From Actinomycetes bacterium (GTDB taxonomy: Bacteria; Actinomycetota; Coriobacteriia; Coriobacteriales; Eggerthellaceae), in assembly GCA_023395755.1 (NCBI GenBank), contig JAEWYG010000163.1:1-7020 (forward strand): DNA of 7,020 nt. Reading direction: 5' to 3'. Made by a program: the position numbers and the translations under genes. Positions 4,939 to 7,020 of the stretch are shown in pieces. Position 1 is the stretch's first letter, and each line of letters opens with the position of its first letter. The notes under the pieces are model-generated. The model saw only the letters and a list, made by a program, of their open reading frames with translations. It searched no databases and was not told the DNA's origin.

Positions 4939-5703
4939 ATGATCAACGATACCCAACAGCTGCGGCGCTCGGCGGTCGTCACTGGTTCTAGCCGAGGAAT
5001 TGGTCGCGCGGTGGTTTTGGAATTAGCGCGTGTTGGTTTCGATGTATGCGTGAACTGCTCAAGCGAACGGAGTCTTGCGTCGGCTTTGGAGCTTGCTCGT
5101 CTGATTGAAGCAGACTACGGGGTAAAAGCTATTGCGGTAGCCGCCAATGTAGCTGAGCCTGATCAAGCACAGATGTTAATTGATGCCGTCTATAAAGCGT
5201 TTGGCAGCGTGGATGTGCTCGTAAACAATGCTGGCATTACACGTGATGGTCTGTTGGCTCGTATGAAGGAAGAAGACTTCGATGCAGTGATTGATGTGAA
5301 CCTTAAGGGTACGTTTAATTGCTGCAAAGCCGCGGCACAACGTATGTGCAAACAGCGTTATGGTCGCATCGTGAACATAAGCAGCATTGTGGGAGTTTGC
5401 GGCAATGCTGGGCAGGCGAACTATGCGGCATCGAAGGCTGGCGTGATTGGTCTCACAAAAGCGATTTCGCGCGAACTGGCTGCGCGCAACGTTACGGCTA
5501 ACGCGGTGGCTCCTGGTTTTATTTCAACTGATATGACTGATGCGCTTTCTGAAAAACAACAACTTGCCATTAGTGAGCGTATCGCTATGAAGCGATTGGG
5601 TAACCCTGAAGATGTAGCGGCTCTCGTGTGCTTTTTGACAAGTGAAAAGGCAGGGTACATTACCGGACAGGTTATTGGTGTCGACGGAGGTATGTCGTTA
5701 TGA
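4939..5703 (+). CDS. fabG: 3-oxoacyl-ACP reductase
   Basis: This 254-residue short-chain dehydrogenase reduces 3-ketoacyl-ACP to 3-hydroxyacyl-ACP with NADPH; the enzyme normally works as a tetramer in the cytoplasm. The Rossmann cofactor motif is TGSSRGIGRAV (15-25), NNAG is at 96-99, and the catalytic tetrad is Asn121 (DVNLKGTF), Ser149 (NISSIVG), Tyr162 and Lys166 (YAASK). PGFISTDMT (192-200) and the ending ITGQVIGVDGGMSL are typical FabG sequence. The ATG at 4915 would add 8 residues but has no ribosome-binding site, whereas AGGAG precedes 4939. The resulting protein has about 10 residues before the first beta strand, slightly more than E. coli FabG (244 residues). SDR enzymes are numerous, but position between fabD and fabF makes the FabG role secure. 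The stop codon overlaps the fabF start as ATGA. Confidence 0.95.
   Translation: MINDTQQLRRSAVVTGSSRGIGRAVVLELARVGFDVCVNCSSERSLASALELARLIEADYGVKAIAVAANVAEPDQAQMLIDAVYKAFGSVDVLVNNAGITRDGLLARMKEEDFDAVIDVNLKGTFNCCKAAAQRMCKQRYGRIVNISSIVGVCGNAGQANYAASKAGVIGLTKAISRELAARNVTANAVAPGFISTDMTDALSEKQQLAISERIAMKRLGNPEDVAALVCFLTSEKAGYITGQVIGVDGGMSL
5686..5690 (+). promoter_or_regulatory. fabF ribosome-binding site embedded in fabG
   Basis: GGAGG lies 9 bases before the fabF ATG at 5700 and also encodes the conserved DGG residues at the end of fabG. Together with the 4-bp ATGA overlap it indicates translational coupling. Confidence 0.8.
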
Positions 5704-6989
5704 GTGAAAATTTAGCAAACAAGCAAGCAACGCGTCGTCCAGACGGCACCCATCGTGTGGTTATTACAGGCATGGGAGCTATCACTCCGGCGGGCGTCGG
5801 TGTTGAGGCGCTGTGGAGTGCCGTGATGGAGCGTCGATGCTGTCTTGGCCCCATTGAGCGCTTTGATGTATCGGAATATGACGTGAGCATTGCGGGAGAA
5901 GTGCGCGGGTTCGATGCAACCGAACATGGTCTTTCAAAAAAGGAAGCACGTCGTTTCGAGCGCTTCGTGCAGTACGCTATAGTGGCATCTGATGAGGCAC
6001 TAGCTCAGTCGGGCCTTGATTTAGATACCGAGGATACTACCCGCATTGCCTGCGTGTTCGGTACGGGCATCGGCGGTATCGACGAGTTGCAAAGTGGCTT
6101 TAGCACGCTTTCTGAAAAGGGCCCTAAGCGCGTAAACCCCCTCTTTATCCCTACCATGATTGGTAATATTGCTGCGGGCAATCTGGCTATTCGCTATGGG
6201 TTGCGCGGCGAATGCCTGAATGTCGTGACGGCATGCGCCACGGGTGCGCACTGCATTGGTGCGGCTGTGCGCGATATTCGTCACGGCTATATTGATGCCG
6301 CATTGGCGGGTGGAACCGAAGAATCGGTTTCTCCTATCTGTATCGCCGGATTCAACAACTTGGGTACTCTCTCGAAGGCAGAAGACCCAACACAAGGGTC
6401 GTTGCCGTTCGATGCGCGTCGTACAGGGTTTGTAGCTGGTGAAGGTGCTGGCGCGGTGGTGCTAGAGTCGCTTGAACATGCGCTGTCGCGTGGGGCAACT
6501 GTGCTGGCTGAAATTACTGGTTTTGGCTCTACGGGCGATGCGTATCATATGACAGCTCCTGAACCCAGTGGCGAAGGTATCGTACGCGCTATGCGTCAAG
6601 CCCTTGATGAGGGAGGGTTTGCTCCTGGCGATTTGGGGCACTTAAATGCGCATGGTACAGGCACGCCGGTGAATGATCCGACCGAAGCAAACGCTCTCTT
6701 TTCGCTTTGCGGAGAGGAAGCTGGGCGTGCGGTGCCGGTTATGTCTGTAAAAGGCACGACGGGTCATACCTTGGGTGCTGCGGGCGCCATTGAAGCTATT
6801 GTTACTGCATTGTCGGTGGTAGGCGATTGTGTGCCACCAACTACGGGCTTCTCTGTGCCCGACCCTGCCTGCCCGGTGAATGTGGTGGTGGAGGCGAAGA
6901 TGAATTATCCACAGAAGGTAGCGTTGTCGAACTCGCTTGGGTTTGGTGGTCATAACGCGTCTTTGGCAATTTCACCTTATCGCGCGTAA
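5700..6989 (+). CDS. fabF: 3-oxoacyl-ACP synthase II
   Basis: This 429-residue thiolase-fold condensing enzyme extends acyl-ACP with malonyl-ACP, releasing CO2. The Cys-His-His active site is complete: Cys179 in VVTACATGAHCIG, His318 in NAHGTGTPVNDPTE and His356 in KGTTGHTLGAAGAIEA, with the conserved Lys351. VVITGMGAITP (20-30) is the usual family start, so the first 18 residues are an extension; typical FabF has about 410-415 residues. Near the C-terminus, NSLGFGGHNASL (411-422) has Leu413 where Phe is usual, while the gating Phe415 (equivalent to E. coli Phe400) is kept. A FabF rather than FabB identity is favoured by fab-cluster context and the TACATG motif. Translation is coupled to fabG. 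No terminator follows within the window, and a purine-rich tract near 7006-7020 looks like the ribosome-binding site of a next gene, probably accB or fabZ by analogy with related clusters. Confidence 0.95.
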   Translation: MSENLANKQATRRPDGTHRVVITGMGAITPAGVGVEALWSAVMERRCCLGPIERFDVSEYDVSIAGEVRGFDATEHGLSKKEARRFERFVQYAIVASDEALAQSGLDLDTEDTTRIACVFGTGIGGIDELQSGFSTLSEKGPKRVNPLFIPTMIGNIAAGNLAIRYGLRGECLNVVTACATGAHCIGAAVRDIRHGYIDAALAGGTEESVSPICIAGFNNLGTLSKAEDPTQGSLPFDARRTGFVAGEGAGAVVLESLEHALSRGATVLAEITGFGSTGDAYHMTAPEPSGEGIVRAMRQALDEGGFAPGDLGHLNAHGTGTPVNDPTEANALFSLCGEEAGRAVPVMSVKGTTGHTLGAAGAIEAIVTALSVVGDCVPPTTGFSVPDPACPVNVVVEAKMNYPQKVALSNSLGFGGHNASLAISPYRA

Positions 6990-7020
6990 TTATTCTGCAA
7001 ACACCGAGAAGAGAAGGAAG

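Noticed and set aside
1..7020. CRISPR arrays, tRNA or rRNA genes, insertion sequences
   Set aside because: No spaced direct repeats, tRNA-like cloverleaf, rRNA sequence, transposase or terminal inverted repeats were seen.

Overview
The window is a type II fatty-acid synthesis (FAS-II) locus from a low-complexity, roughly 50% GC bacterial genome. The gene set fabT-acpP-fabK-fabD-fabG-fabF is the arrangement best known from streptococci and relatives. The moderate GC, codon use and protein style would fit a Coriobacteriia-type actinobacterium (Eggerthellaceae/Cryptobacterium-like) at least as well as a Firmicute. This taxonomic guess is inference and has only moderate confidence. Every gene lies on the + strand.

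Layout. Bases 2-463 are the 3' end of an RNase R gene (end of the RNB catalytic domain plus the S1 domain). Bases 498-1316 encode a six-helix membrane protein resembling the DUF2238/YjdF family. Bases 1396-1980 encode a MarR-family regulator that looks like FabT, the repressor of fatty-acid genes, ending in an apparent intrinsic terminator. A 492-base gene-free stretch (1981-2472) follows. It holds a perfect chromosomal parS partition site, a 12-bp tandem duplication, a G-rich array of six degenerate octamers and a perfect FabT-type operator. Then come acpP (2473-2694), an 11-bp hairpin, fabK (2870-3859), fabD (3871-4824), fabG (start corrected to 4939, ending 5703) and fabF (5700-6989). The fabG and fabF genes overlap by 4 bp. 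The last 31 bases hold a purine-rich ribosome-binding-like tract, suggesting that the operon continues, probably into accB/fabZ.

How it works together. FabD loads malonate from CoA onto the holo-ACP made from acpP. FabF condenses malonyl-ACP with the growing chain, FabG reduces the 3-ketoacyl-ACP, a dehydratase outside the window removes water, and the flavoprotein FabK reduces the enoyl-ACP. The regulator probably senses acyl-ACP, as FabT does, and binds two near-identical palindromes (TTTGATTATCAAA before acpP and TTTGATAATCTAA before its own gene), so it should control both itself and the operon.

Most notable observations: the two matching operators, the 16/16 parS site placed between regulator and operon where streptococci carry fabH, the telomere-like octamer array beside parS, and the unsettled N-terminus of the regulator with a perfect TATAAT inside it. 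I found no wholly new system. The novelty lies mainly in the regulatory and chromosome-organisation signals.
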